Below, one piece after another: positions 26,856-35,005 of a stretch of DNA of 39,998 bases. The stretch's first letter is position 1; each line of letters starts with the position of its first letter. Origin of the DNA: Leptolyngbyaceae cyanobacterium CSU_1_3 (GTDB lineage Bacteria > Cyanobacteriota > Cyanobacteriia > Leptolyngbyales > Leptolyngbyaceae); the NCBI GenBank assembly GCA_012034655.1, contig JAAUOZ010000031.1:1-39998 (forward strand). The letters are read 5' to 3'. A program made the translations under genes and the position numbers. Under the pieces are notes generated by a model. That model saw only the letters and a program-made list of their open reading frames with translations. It ran no database searches and was not told the origin of the DNA.

Positions 26856-28214
26856 ATGGCACTGCCTAAAGTCTCGAAACGAGTTTCAACAGCCCTGATT
26901 AATGCCCTGGGTGCAGGGGTCGTGCCTCGTTTGGGGTTGGAGCAAATTGCGGTAGGACGAGAAAAAGAAATTGCCACGCTTCAGCAAGATTTGGAGAATA
27001 TCGCAGCAGGTGGCGCGGCATTTCGGTTTGTGATTGGTCGGTATGGGGCTGGAAAAAGCTTTACGCTGCAACTATTAAGGAGTTGCGCCCTTGAAAGAGG
27101 CTTTGTGGTGGCAGACGCAGACATTACGCCCGATCGTCGCCTCAGTGGGTCGAATGGCGCAAGCATCGCCACCTATCGCGAGTTGATGCACAATCTTTCG
27201 ACCAAGAGCCGACCCGACGGTGGCGCACTGGCAACTATATTAGAGCGCTGGATTGCAGCAATTCAAACTCAGGTGGCTCAAGAGACTGGCTCAAAACCCA
27301 ATGATGTAGGGTTTGATGGCTCGGTGGAGGCAAAAATTCGGGAAGTGACCCAGGATGTTTCTGACTTGGTGAATGGGTTCGAGTTTGCCAATGTGATCAT
27401 TGCCTACTGGTCGGGCTATCGCCATGACGACGACACCAAAAAAGAATCGGCGCTGCGCTGGCTGCGGGGAGAATTTTCAACCAAAACTGAGGCAAAGGCT
27501 GCCCTGGGCGTGCGAGTGATTATTGACGACGACACCTGGTATGACTACATCAAGTTGCTGGCGCGATTTGTGGCTGACATCGGCTACAAGGGGCTGATTG
27601 TGGTTCTAGATGAGGTGATTCACCTGTTCAAAATTACTACTAGCGTGTCGCGGCAGAATAATTATGACAAGCTGCTGGCAATGTTTAACGATGCCATGCA
27701 GGGCAGGGTAAGTCATTTGGGAATGCTGATTGGCGGCACTCCCCAGTTTCTAGAAGATCCGCGTCGAGGGCTATATAGCGATCCGGCGTGGCAGCGGCGC
27801 ACGGCCGAGAGTCGGCTGATTAGCCAATCGGGTCTGGTGGATACGATCGCCCCTGTGATTCGTTTGGAACCGTTGACGCGATCGCAAATCTTACAGCTAT
27901 TGCAGCGCTTGGCGGAGCTACACAAAAATCACTACGCGGATACCAGGGGGCTTTCGACCCAAGACCTGCAAGAATTTTTGCGAGTGATGGGCGATCGCGT
28001 GGGTGCAGATAAACTGATCACACCGGGGGAAATTGTTCGCGACTTTATGACGGTGCTGAATGTTTTGCATCAAAACCCAAAACTATCGCTCACCCAGTTG
28101 TTGCAGGGTCAGATGTTGCCGGGAAAATTGTTGCAGGGGCAGCTTCAGCCCGCCGCCCCACACAAAGTGCCGCAGCCCGATCAAGAAGGAGGGTTTGCTG
28201 AATTTACCGTTTGA
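26856..28214 (+). CDS. DUF2791-type P-loop ATPase (BrxD-like)
   Basis: Predicted AAA/ORC-like ATPase of the DUF2791 family; BrxD of some BREX systems belongs to the same group. The 452-residue protein has Walker A GRYGAGKS (61-68), Walker B IVVLDEVIHLF (DE at 252-253) and the diagnostic segment IGGTPQFLEDPRRGLYSDPA (about 291-310) followed by QRRTAESR. The C-terminal quarter is Gln/Leu/Pro-rich, with short repeats LLQGQMLPGKLLQGQLQP. Family members are thought to work with SF2 helicases in DNA-related stress or defence roles; here an Lhr-like helicase gene lies 2.4 kb downstream on the same strand. The 3' end overlaps the convergent PEP-CTERM gene by 34 bp. The biological role is not known. 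Confidence 0.85.
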   Translation: MALPKVSKRVSTALINALGAGVVPRLGLEQIAVGREKEIATLQQDLENIAAGGAAFRFVIGRYGAGKSFTLQLLRSCALERGFVVADADITPDRRLSGSNGASIATYRELMHNLSTKSRPDGGALATILERWIAAIQTQVAQETGSKPNDVGFDGSVEAKIREVTQDVSDLVNGFEFANVIIAYWSGYRHDDDTKKESALRWLRGEFSTKTEAKAALGVRVIIDDDTWYDYIKLLARFVADIGYKGLIVVLDEVIHLFKITTSVSRQNNYDKLLAMFNDAMQGRVSHLGMLIGGTPQFLEDPRRGLYSDPAWQRRTAESRLISQSGLVDTIAPVIRLEPLTRSQILQLLQRLAELHKNHYADTRGLSTQDLQEFLRVMGDRVGADKLITPGEIVRDFMTVLNVLHQNPKLSLTQLLQGQMLPGKLLQGQLQPAAPHKVPQPDQEGGFAEFTV

Positions 28215-29227
28215 GGCGATAGCTCCCGCCGCCGCCGGCCCAAAAGACACCCGCTAAGACCAATTAGCCCAACTAGCACAGAGGGTTCTGGAATTTTTCT
28301 GCGGAGTTCGTCGCCTGCGCCTCTTTGCACTTTGAGCCGGGGAGTTTCAGCCCGTTGAACTTTATAGCTTTGAACGCCAGCGCTTGCACCCTCAGTCTGT
28401 CGAACTTCAACAGTCTTCATATCAGCATTTTGAAACTTGATCTCAGCCGACCCATCGGCGATCGAGGCGGCCGTTCTCGCCATAGCTGGAGCAAGCAGGG
28501 CAGGCTTGAAGGCGATCGCGGTATTGCTGAGATCAATGCGGGCAATTTTTACACTGGCTCTGGCGGAGGTGGTGTTGTCGCCAAAGAAAAGAGCATTAGG
28601 GTTGGAATAGAACAAGCCTTCGGGCGAATAGTCGCGCAGTTTGCCACTGAGAATCGGAGCTTGGTAGTTGCGATTGGCAAACAGATTGTAGGAGTCACCC
28701 AAAATAGATAGCTCGTAGCGGGTCATGGCTCGACCAGGGTTGAAGGAATTGGCCTCGCCACGGGTGAATCTGGGTGGTTTGGTTACGCCGTCGTTTGGGC
28801 CCAAATAGAACCCGTTTTTTGGGTAGAATTTGTCCACAGTCCTAATTCGATGCCTCGCTTATCAGAGCCGAGAGCAATCACGCTGAACCCGGCACGATCG
28901 TTGGAACTGTGGTCTTCAGACAATAGTTGCACATTGAAGCCGAGGGTATAGCCACGGGTACGGTTCAATGCAAAGGCGGCGGGGGCAGTTATGGCGTAAC
29001 CAGCTTGCAGGGCATTGTTGGCAGTGGTGTTGAGGGTGGTTGTGCCTGCGCTGACTGTTTGAGTTGCCCCAGGGGGGACGGAAAGACCTCCAGCCTTGGC
29101 TGCTGAGCGATGTGTTTTTGGAGCCATCGTAGAGGGTGAACGTGGCGGCATGGCTGGAGGTGGCACTGGTTAAAACCGTGGTCAACAGCGTGAGGCTGAC
29201 GGTGACAGGAATCCAAATAAGTTTCAT
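28181..29227 (-). pseudogene. PEP-CTERM protein broken by two compensating frameshifts
   Basis: Three stretches in two frames together make one PEP-CTERM surface protein. The signal peptide and start lie at 29227 (KLIWIPVTVSLTLL, ending SSHA), followed by TFTLYDGSKNTSLSSQGW. The middle (PPGATQTVSAGTTTLNTT to GIELGLWTN and IWAQ) is in another frame; the rest (DGVTKPPRFTRGEANS to the IPEPS tail, hydrophobic helix and GRRRR) returns to the first. The breaks fit an extra base in a run of six G at 29072-29077 and a lost base in TTT at 28794-28796. Corrected, the protein is about 348 residues. After GRRRR it runs on 14 residues into the convergent ATPase gene. Sequencing error is likely. Confidence 0.8.
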
Positions 29228-29360
29228 CTGACCTCAGTAGCATCATATTCGGATACAAGCTACCACTGAATCTACAGAATTTTACTGAGTTTAGATCAAC
29301 TATACAAAATCTTGATGGAATGGGCGATCGCACACCATTCGCACGCTATTTGAAGTCAGT

Positions 29361-29460
29361 TATCAACGCTAAGAAGCTATATCTCTAAATGCCTATGAAT
29401 TAAACTATCAACGCTAAGAAGCTATATTCTTAAACGTCTATAGATTAAATCATCAACGCT
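29361..29460. repeat. 45-bp imperfect tandem repeat
   Basis: The unit begins TATCAACGCTAAGAAGCTATA and recurs exactly 45 bp later (29361, 29406), with a partial third copy (ATCAACGCTAA) at 29452. The remainder of the units is diverged (CTCTAAATGCCTATGAATTAAAC versus TTCTTAAACGTCTATAGATTAAATC). It lies in the 322-bp gene-free stretch (29228-29549) between two secreted-protein genes. Confidence 0.85.
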
Positions 29461-29484
29461 AAAACAACGCTGAAATTAATCGAA

Positions 29485-29526
29485 CCAAAAAGAGGATGTG
29501 ATCGCACTACGGTCAGTCACATCCTC
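29485..29526 (-). terminator. Intrinsic terminator of the Pro/Thr/Ser-rich secreted-protein gene
   Basis: GAGGATGTGA (29492-29501) pairs perfectly with TCACATCCTC (29516-29525). Read on the minus strand the hairpin is followed by TTTTTGG, about 25 bp after the stop codon of the upstream minus-strand gene, which is the position expected for a rho-independent terminator. Confidence 0.8.
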
Positions 29527-29549
29527 AAAATAGAGTTAAGACTCAGAGA

Positions 29550-30245
29550 TCAAGCGCTACAAACGGGGCGATCGTTAGCATTCATCCGCACTTTTCCCTC
29601 TGAGCCATTGATCATAAAGGGCACTTCTTTATCATCGACAACACGCACAAAAGCGGGCTTGTCTGCGGCACAGGCTCGAATTGCGGCTGCCCAGGCTTGA
29701 AGGTCGCGCGCAGTTTTGTCGGTGATTGGGGTGTTGCTGGTAATTGAGGCATCCTTGACGATTCGCAACTTCATCGGCAGGGTGAAAAATGCCGGAGTCA
29801 CAGGCGGCGTAGGAAACGACACTTCTGTGATACCAGTGATAGTCTCTGACTCAAGCACCATGGTTTTCGCAGTTGGCTTGGCATCCGCAGCCGGCGTAAC
29901 CGTAGGACTAGACGTAGAAGGAGCGATCGGGGTGGCAGGCTGCACCTCAGTCGGAGCGGGGGCAGAGGGAGTTGCTTCCGGAGCGGGCGTGGAAGGAGTT
30001 GCTTCGATCGGCGGCGTAGTCGAAGGAGACATTTCGGGGGAGGGTGTCGTTTCGGGTGAAGGTGCGGCGGGCGGTGTCACGGGCTGCATCTCTGTAGCGG
30101 GCGGTGTCGTAGGGGTTGTTTCCGTAGACGGCTTTTCAGAGGGAATGGTGGGCAGCGTTTCCGTAGACTGCGCCGTCACTGGGAGTGTATACCCCATGAG
30201 AATTGCGACGACACTTGCAGCAGCAAATTTCTTTAACATAACCAA
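29550..30245 (-). CDS. Secreted Pro/Thr/Ser-rich protein of unknown function
   Basis: A 231-residue protein that I cannot assign to a known family. It has a signal peptide (LKKFAAASVVAILMGYTLPV, cleavage expected after TAQ), then about 100 residues of Pro/Thr/Ser/Ala-rich linker with repeated TTP, PEATPS and APSPETTP-type units. A C-terminal globular part of about 95 residues (from MVLESETITGITEVSF) includes one Cys in IRACAADKPAFV and another in RPVCSA; these may form a disulfide. GGAG stands six bases before a TTG at 30245 and twelve before the ATG at 30239, so either may be the start. An intrinsic terminator follows. The linker suggests spanning or attachment to the cell wall. Confidence 0.72.
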   Translation of the reverse strand: MVMLKKFAAASVVAILMGYTLPVTAQSTETLPTIPSEKPSTETTPTTPPATEMQPVTPPAAPSPETTPSPEMSPSTTPPIEATPSTPAPEATPSAPAPTEVQPATPIAPSTSSPTVTPAADAKPTAKTMVLESETITGITEVSFPTPPVTPAFFTLPMKLRIVKDASITSNTPITDKTARDLQAWAAAIRACAADKPAFVRVVDDKEVPFMINGSEGKVRMNANDRPVCSA

Positions 30246-30649
30246 TCTATCTCCGTTATCAGTCTGAGTATCAACGTCATCTTACGACGTGTGCTGCACC
30301 CTGGTTTGCGCTTGCTTTTGATACTGGTACAAGCTTGATACAAGCAAGGTTCACAGTTTTATTGCAGATCGGTGATCTCCGTGCAGACTAACTAACATTG
30401 GTTACGTTCCTCAATATTCCTAAAGATAGATTTCTATTGTGTTACAAAAATTAGTTCTTTTGACCGATGTGTCGAGTAGGATAGGTTCACATCTTTGTGT
30501 GCCAAGCAATGCAGCCAATTTTTGCTAGATATAAATGAGTTATCTTCAATCAAGCGATCGCCGCTGTGGGGCAATTTTTAGTTTTGCAGATCTTAAACTC
30601 AGTTTTTAGTAATCATCCCTGGGTTGTATAGTTTCACACGATCGCAATC
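30246..30649. other. Gene-free stretch between divergent genes
   Basis: About 400 bp separate the minus-strand secreted-protein gene from the helicase gene. No gene, hairpin terminator or known operator was recognised. GCTTGATACAAGC, a small palindrome, occurs near 30331; a similar CTTGATACAAGCA is found before ftsH near 4925, too short to be meaningful alone. Promoters for both genes must lie here. Confidence 0.45.
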
Positions 30650-32839
30650 ATGCAAACTTCTTTTACTCGTCTTGCGCCGTTTATTCAAGACTATATCTAT
30701 AGCAATGGTTGGACTGATCTGAGGCAAGCGCAAATCGAGGCCTGTCGGGTTTTATTCGACACAGAGGCGCATTTGTTGATCGCTGCCGGAACGGCATCTG
30801 GAAAGACAGAAGCTGCTTTTTTGCCTGTGTTGACGCTGCTCTATGAAGACCCACCCGTGACCGTGGGCGCGATGTATATCAGTCCGATTAAGGCGTTGAT
30901 TAATGACCAGTTTGATCGCTTAAATGATTTGCTGAAATATGCCGATATTCCGGTTTGGGCGTGGCATGGCGATGTGACGCAAAGCCGCAAAAAAAAGTTG
31001 TTATCTCAGCCTAAAGGTATATTACAAATTACACCCGAATCGCTAGAGAGTTTGTTGATCAACAAAAGTAATGATCTCGATCGTCTTCTAGGTGATTTGC
31101 GATTTGTGGTGATTGATGAGATTCATGCATTTATTGGCAGCGATCGCGGCGATCAGATTCTCTGTCAGTTGGCTCGACTTGCCAAACGAACGAACAATCA
31201 GCCCCGGCGGATTGGGCTGTCGGCAACTTTGGGCGACTATGCTTTGGCAGAAGAATGGCTGCGAGCGGGCACTCGTCAAACGGTCATCACTCCCAACATT
31301 CAGGGCGGGCAGCGCAACATTCAACTTTCGATCGAGCATTTTTATGACCCAGGGCTGGTTGTTCGCGCCCAGGGAGAGACCAAAGATTCGGCGTTCAATC
31401 CCTATCATTTGCACCTGTTTCAACAGACCCAGGGGCGCAAGTGCTTGGTGTTTGCCAATGGTCGCACGGCCACGGAGGAAGCGATCGCAGCCCTGCGAGA
31501 AATTGCCCGTGCTAAAGGGTGTCCTGACATTTATCACGTCCACCACGGGAGCATTTCGGCGGCGCTCAGAGAAACCGCAGAAGCCGCGATGCGAACCCCT
31601 GATAAGCCCGCGGTAACGGCTGCCACTGTGACCTTTGAGATGGGCATTGATTTAGGGCAACTCGATCGCGTCATTCAGTTAGAATCTCCTGCTTCGGTGG
31701 CAAGTTTTTTGCAGCGATTGGGACGATCGGGGCGGCGAGGCGGGGCGGCAGAAATGCGATTTGTTTGTGCAGAAGATAAGCCCACGGGCGAAGAATCGCT
31801 ACCCGAACAAATTCCCTGGCAGTTGTTGCAGTGTATTGCCATTATTCAGCTTTATTTAGAAGAGAAATGGATTGAGCCAATTCGCCCGGCAAAATATCCA
31901 TTTAGCTTGCTCTATCACCAAACAATGAGTGTGCTGGCTGCACTGGGTGAATTGTCTGCGGGTGCATTGGCACAGCAGGTTTTGACGCTGGCTCCATTTC
32001 GATCCGTTACTCAGGATGAATATCGACAAATTTTGCGATATTTAATTGAAATTGATCACATTCAAAAAACTGTTGAAGGAGGATTAATTATTGGATTGAC
32101 AGGCGAACCTATTGCACGAAACTACAAGTTTTATGCAATTTTTCCTGACATAGAAGAGTATACCGTCAAGCACGAAACAAAGGCGATCGGTAGTATTGTC
32201 GTTCCACCCAGTGAGGGCGATCGCTTTTCGCTGGCGGGCCGAATTTGGGAAGTGCTTGAAGTTAATTCAAAGAAAAAAGTAATTTCTGTTCGATCGACTC
32301 AAAAAACAGCTACATCTAGCTCCTGGCGAGGCAGCGCTGGAAATATTCATACTCGTATTCTGCAACGCATGAAGCAAGTTTTGCAGGAAAAAACGTCATA
32401 CTCCTATCTGCAATCAGGCGCAAACGATCGCTTAAAAGCAGCCCGTGAACTGTCAAGAAATGGATTAATTAGCCATCCAGTGGTCTTGTTGGATGAAGAA
32501 ATTTGTTGCATTTTTCCCTGGGCAGGCACGGTCGAATTTCGCACCCTAGAACGATTTTTGAGATTCCACTGTAAAGCAGCACTGGGTATCAAAAGTGTGA
32601 AGGCACGATCGCCTTATTTTCTGATTGTGAGATTGGGTAAATGCCAGGTCGAAAATTTGGAATATGAACTGCGATCGTTTGCAGAAAGATCGATCAACGT
32701 CAATGATTTACTCGACCCAGAAGAAGCGCCCAAACTACAGAAGTATGATGAATTTATTCCCCCGAATCTACTTCGCAAAAGCTTTATTACAGACTATCTC
32801 GACCTTGAAGAATTGGCGAAAACAATTCAACGCTGGTGA
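30650..32839 (+). CDS. Lhr/BrxHI-like superfamily 2 DEAD/DEAH-box helicase
   Basis: A 729-residue DExH-box helicase. Motifs in order: Q-like LRQAQIEA (24-31), motif I GTASGKTE (47-54), Ia YISPIKALINDQ, II DEIH (156-159), III SAT (191-193), IV CLVFANGRTATEE, V VTFEMGIDLG and VI QRLGRSGRRG (355-364). The 360-residue C-terminal half carries winged-helix-like and beta segments (GRIWEVLEVNSKKKVISVRS) as in Lhr-type helicases. It most resembles the helicase that accompanies DUF2791 ATPases (BrxHI of BREX). Such an ATPase is encoded 2.4 kb upstream on the same strand, and ruvC follows. DNA unwinding in repair or defence is inferred from the family; the cellular task is unknown. Confidence 0.88.
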   Translation: MQTSFTRLAPFIQDYIYSNGWTDLRQAQIEACRVLFDTEAHLLIAAGTASGKTEAAFLPVLTLLYEDPPVTVGAMYISPIKALINDQFDRLNDLLKYADIPVWAWHGDVTQSRKKKLLSQPKGILQITPESLESLLINKSNDLDRLLGDLRFVVIDEIHAFIGSDRGDQILCQLARLAKRTNNQPRRIGLSATLGDYALAEEWLRAGTRQTVITPNIQGGQRNIQLSIEHFYDPGLVVRAQGETKDSAFNPYHLHLFQQTQGRKCLVFANGRTATEEAIAALREIARAKGCPDIYHVHHGSISAALRETAEAAMRTPDKPAVTAATVTFEMGIDLGQLDRVIQLESPASVASFLQRLGRSGRRGGAAEMRFVCAEDKPTGEESLPEQIPWQLLQCIAIIQLYLEEKWIEPIRPAKYPFSLLYHQTMSVLAALGELSAGALAQQVLTLAPFRSVTQDEYRQILRYLIEIDHIQKTVEGGLIIGLTGEPIARNYKFYAIFPDIEEYTVKHETKAIGSIVVPPSEGDRFSLAGRIWEVLEVNSKKKVISVRSTQKTATSSSWRGSAGNIHTRILQRMKQVLQEKTSYSYLQSGANDRLKAARELSRNGLISHPVVLLDEEICCIFPWAGTVEFRTLERFLRFHCKAALGIKSVKARSPYFLIVRLGKCQVENLEYELRSFAERSINVNDLLDPEEAPKLQKYDEFIPPNLLRKSFITDYLDLEELAKTIQRW

Positions 32840-32930
32840 GCAAAATTAACGTGAATTCGATGTTGCCAAAAGTGCCCTCATCCTCCCGGCTTCCTGCTTC
32901 CCAAGCAGACAGAGGAGCCGCGCGAGGGGG

Positions 32931-32967
32931 TGGGGGTGAGGGCAAAAGTCTAGTCGTCGAAACTGAC
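32931..32967. repeat. Dispersed 36-bp repeat, copy 1
   Basis: TGGGGGTGAGGGCAAAAGTC followed by TAGTCGTCGAAACTGAC recurs with five or six differences at 35121-35156. Both copies are intergenic and in the same orientation, 2.2 kb apart, flanking the ruvC and blaI-type genes. Confidence 0.7.
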
Positions 32968-33078
32968 GCTAAAAATACGTTAACCTGTTAGCCAGTGCTT
33001 CTACAGAAGGGCTGCTTTGTCGAGATCTGTGGTTCAATCCATTCATCCAGCACAACCCGACCTCAACCCACGCAACGG

Positions 33079-33602
33079 ATGAAGAAACCTTCTGCCGCCT
33101 CCCTGCCCCTGCCCATTTTGGACTTGCGAGGCAAGACCATTTTAGGGATCGACCCCGCGATCGCTACGATCGGTTACGGGGCCATCTGCGATCAAACGGT
33201 GCTCGACTATGGTGTGATCGTCACTCCGGCTAGTTCCCCTGTTTACCAGCGCCTCAAGCAGATTCATGATGACGTGTGCGAACTGTGCGAAGCGCTCAAG
33301 CCCGACTTTGTGGCGATCGAGATGCCGTTTTTGCTAGAGAAAACACCAATGCTGGCAAAGTGCTGCGGGCCCTAGGCGTGATCGAACTGGCCGTCGCCGA
33401 AAGCGGCATGACAGAGCCAATTTTTCTCCACCAGTCCCAGGTCAAATCTGCCGTTGCCCAATATGGGGCAGAGAAGTCAGAAATTCAGCAAGCGGTGATG
33501 ATGATCTTCAACCTGCCAGAATTGCCCAAACCCGACGATGCAGCCGATGGGCTGGCGATCGCCTACACTGCCCAAACCGGGGCACGGGCCAACGTCCGCT
33601 AG
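33079..33602 (+). pseudogene. ruvC: RuvC-like Holliday junction resolvase, single-base frameshift
   Basis: RuvC resolves Holliday junctions during recombination. The first frame (ATG 33079) gives ILGIDPAIATIGYGAI with the first catalytic Asp, then VAIEMPFLLEK with the catalytic Glu, and would stop at 33375. The continuation TNAGKVLRALGVIELAVAES, HQSQVKSAVAQYG and KPDDAADGLAIAYT with the final Asp pair lies in the -1 frame to 33602. One added A in the AAAA run at 33340-33343 restores EKNTNAGK and a 174-residue protein of normal RuvC length. All catalytic positions are then present. A lost homopolymer base or sequencing error is more likely than decay. It follows the helicase gene and converges with the M56 peptidase gene. 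Confidence 0.83.
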
Positions 33603-33613
33603 CCTACGCTCGC

Positions 33614-34456
33614 TCAAGTGTGAAATGGAACTGCTAACAAAGGCAGCGAAACCCACAAGAGCCACAGCCACGATCGTGTACCCTCAGAGGACCCCTCTTC
33701 CGAAGGTTTCAACAGGGCATCAATTCGCTCATTCAGACGATTTTTGACAACGGCGCTACTAAAGGAAGCACAAAGACCTTCTGGCTGAATTTGAGGCGCA
33801 CTAACCACCCACAACAACGCTTCTGCCAAAAGCAAGGGATCAACCGTTTGGGCTGCCCAGCGATCGGCCCTCAGTTCTCGTAAAATCAGCAGTTCTTGCC
33901 AGAGCGCCTCGGTCTGAGGTAGCCAACAGGTTAAGCGTCGCAGCCCGCCTAGCCAAAAAAACCAGAACGTATCGTGATAGTAGGTGTGCCCCTGCTCGTG
34001 TACCAGGACGCTCTCAAGATGTTCGGCATCCAGAGTTTCGAGCAAACCTTGACTAATCACTAACTCTGGCATCCAAAACCCAACCTGAGCCACAAACGGC
34101 GTGGAATCTGGCATGACATGAGCCGTTTCGCCGCATAGCTCGGTTTTGGGGTAAGTACGAATTTTTTGCAGCGATCGCCGCCCCTCTAGGGCCAACTTCA
34201 CGACCCAAATCAGCGCCCCACTTAGAAACCCGATCGCTAAAATATAGCTTCCCAAACCTTCCCACCAGCGCACCATCTGACCCCGCGGCCCCATACACAA
34301 AATCGCAATCGCCGTAGTCAGCAACAGCAGAGGGGAGAAGAGAAACAGCCCCAAAACCTTTTGCCAGCGATGGACCCCGCGATCGCTGGAGTCAAACCAG
34401 AGGCAACGCACCCCAAACGCCAGAATTAGAGCAGATGACAGCATAATCAAGTGCAT
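33614..34456 (-). CDS. M56-family membrane metallopeptidase (BlaR1-like, short)
   Basis: Membrane zinc peptidase related to the protease part of BlaR1/MecR1, which cleaves the paired BlaI-type repressor after sensing a signal. The 280-residue protein has about four hydrophobic helices and the zinc motif HEQGH (153-157, within LVHEQGHTYYHD), followed by ELRADRWAAQ with the likely third zinc ligand Glu. There is no penicillin-binding sensor domain at the C-terminus, so beta-lactam sensing is unlikely. Its ATG overlaps the end of the BlaI-type repressor gene by 10 bp, the usual two-gene arrangement. The stop lies 11 bp from that of the converging ruvC gene. Confidence 0.9.
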   Translation of the reverse strand: MHLIMLSSALILAFGVRCLWFDSSDRGVHRWQKVLGLFLFSPLLLLTTAIAILCMGPRGQMVRWWEGLGSYILAIGFLSGALIWVVKLALEGRRSLQKIRTYPKTELCGETAHVMPDSTPFVAQVGFWMPELVISQGLLETLDAEHLESVLVHEQGHTYYHDTFWFFWLGGLRRLTCWLPQTEALWQELLILRELRADRWAAQTVDPLLLAEALLWVVSAPQIQPEGLCASFSSAVVKNRLNERIDALLKPSEEGSSEGTRSWLWLLWVSLPLLAVPFHT

Positions 34457-34875
34457 GATTTTCCCTCCCTGGCTTTGCGTGCGGCTTGTAGTTTTTGGGC
34501 GATCGCTTCTAGCTGCTCGACGCTGGCTTGATCCAAACTATCGGCAAAGGCGGCAACCACATCAGGATTGCCCACCGCCAAGAATTGATTTAACTGTTCA
34601 TAGGCCTGGAGGGCTTTGGCTTCACCCTGAGACACCAGGGGCCGCCACGAAAAACTGCGGCTTTGTTTGTCGCAGGCTAACCAGCCCTTTTTGGTCAGAC
34701 GATTGAGCACTGTAGTAACGGATGTATAGGCAAGTTCGCGATCGGGGTTGGCGAGAATGCGATCGTGAACATCTTTGACGGTGACATTGCCCAACTCCCA
34801 AATGATTTGCAGAATTTCTGCCTCTAGAGGGCCGAGAGAAAGCTGTTTTGGACGATGATTCGGCAAGAAAGCCAT
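34447..34875 (-). CDS. BlaI/MecI/CopY-family transcriptional repressor
   Basis: A winged-helix repressor of 142 residues. The DNA-binding domain (about residues 12-80) shows the family pattern LGPLEAEILQIIWELGNVTV, VKDVHDRI, then AYTSVTTVLNRLTKKGWLA, the recognition helix and wing. The C-terminal helices mediate dimerisation. It is co-transcribed with the M56 peptidase, whose gene overlaps by 10 bp, suggesting proteolytic derepression of this operon and possibly of distant genes. Such proteins normally autorepress at a dyad in their own promoter; I could not identify a clear dyad between 34876 and 35000. The inducing signal is unknown. Confidence 0.93.
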   Translation of the reverse strand: MAFLPNHRPKQLSLGPLEAEILQIIWELGNVTVKDVHDRILANPDRELAYTSVTTVLNRLTKKGWLACDKQSRSFSWRPLVSQGEAKALQAYEQLNQFLAVGNPDVVAAFADSLDQASVEQLEAIAQKLQAARKAREGKSCT

Positions 34876-35005
34876 TTCGCTTTAGTAATAATATTGACCC
34901 TGTCTCAGACTATCTCAAACTCAAATGTTAGAGGAGCGCGATCTAACCACTCAAGTTTAAAGCTAAAGAATCTGCGAGTTAATCATGTACCACTCGCCAG
35001 ACTGA

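Noticed and set aside
26856-32839. A complete BREX phage-defence system
   Set aside because: The ATPase and helicase resemble BrxD and BrxHI, but no PglZ, PglX methylase, BrxC/PglY or other core gene is in the window, and unrelated genes intervene.
33614-34875. Beta-lactam resistance regulator pair
   Set aside because: The M56 protein lacks the penicillin-binding sensor domain and there is no beta-lactamase gene nearby, so only a generic BlaI/M56 pair is supported.
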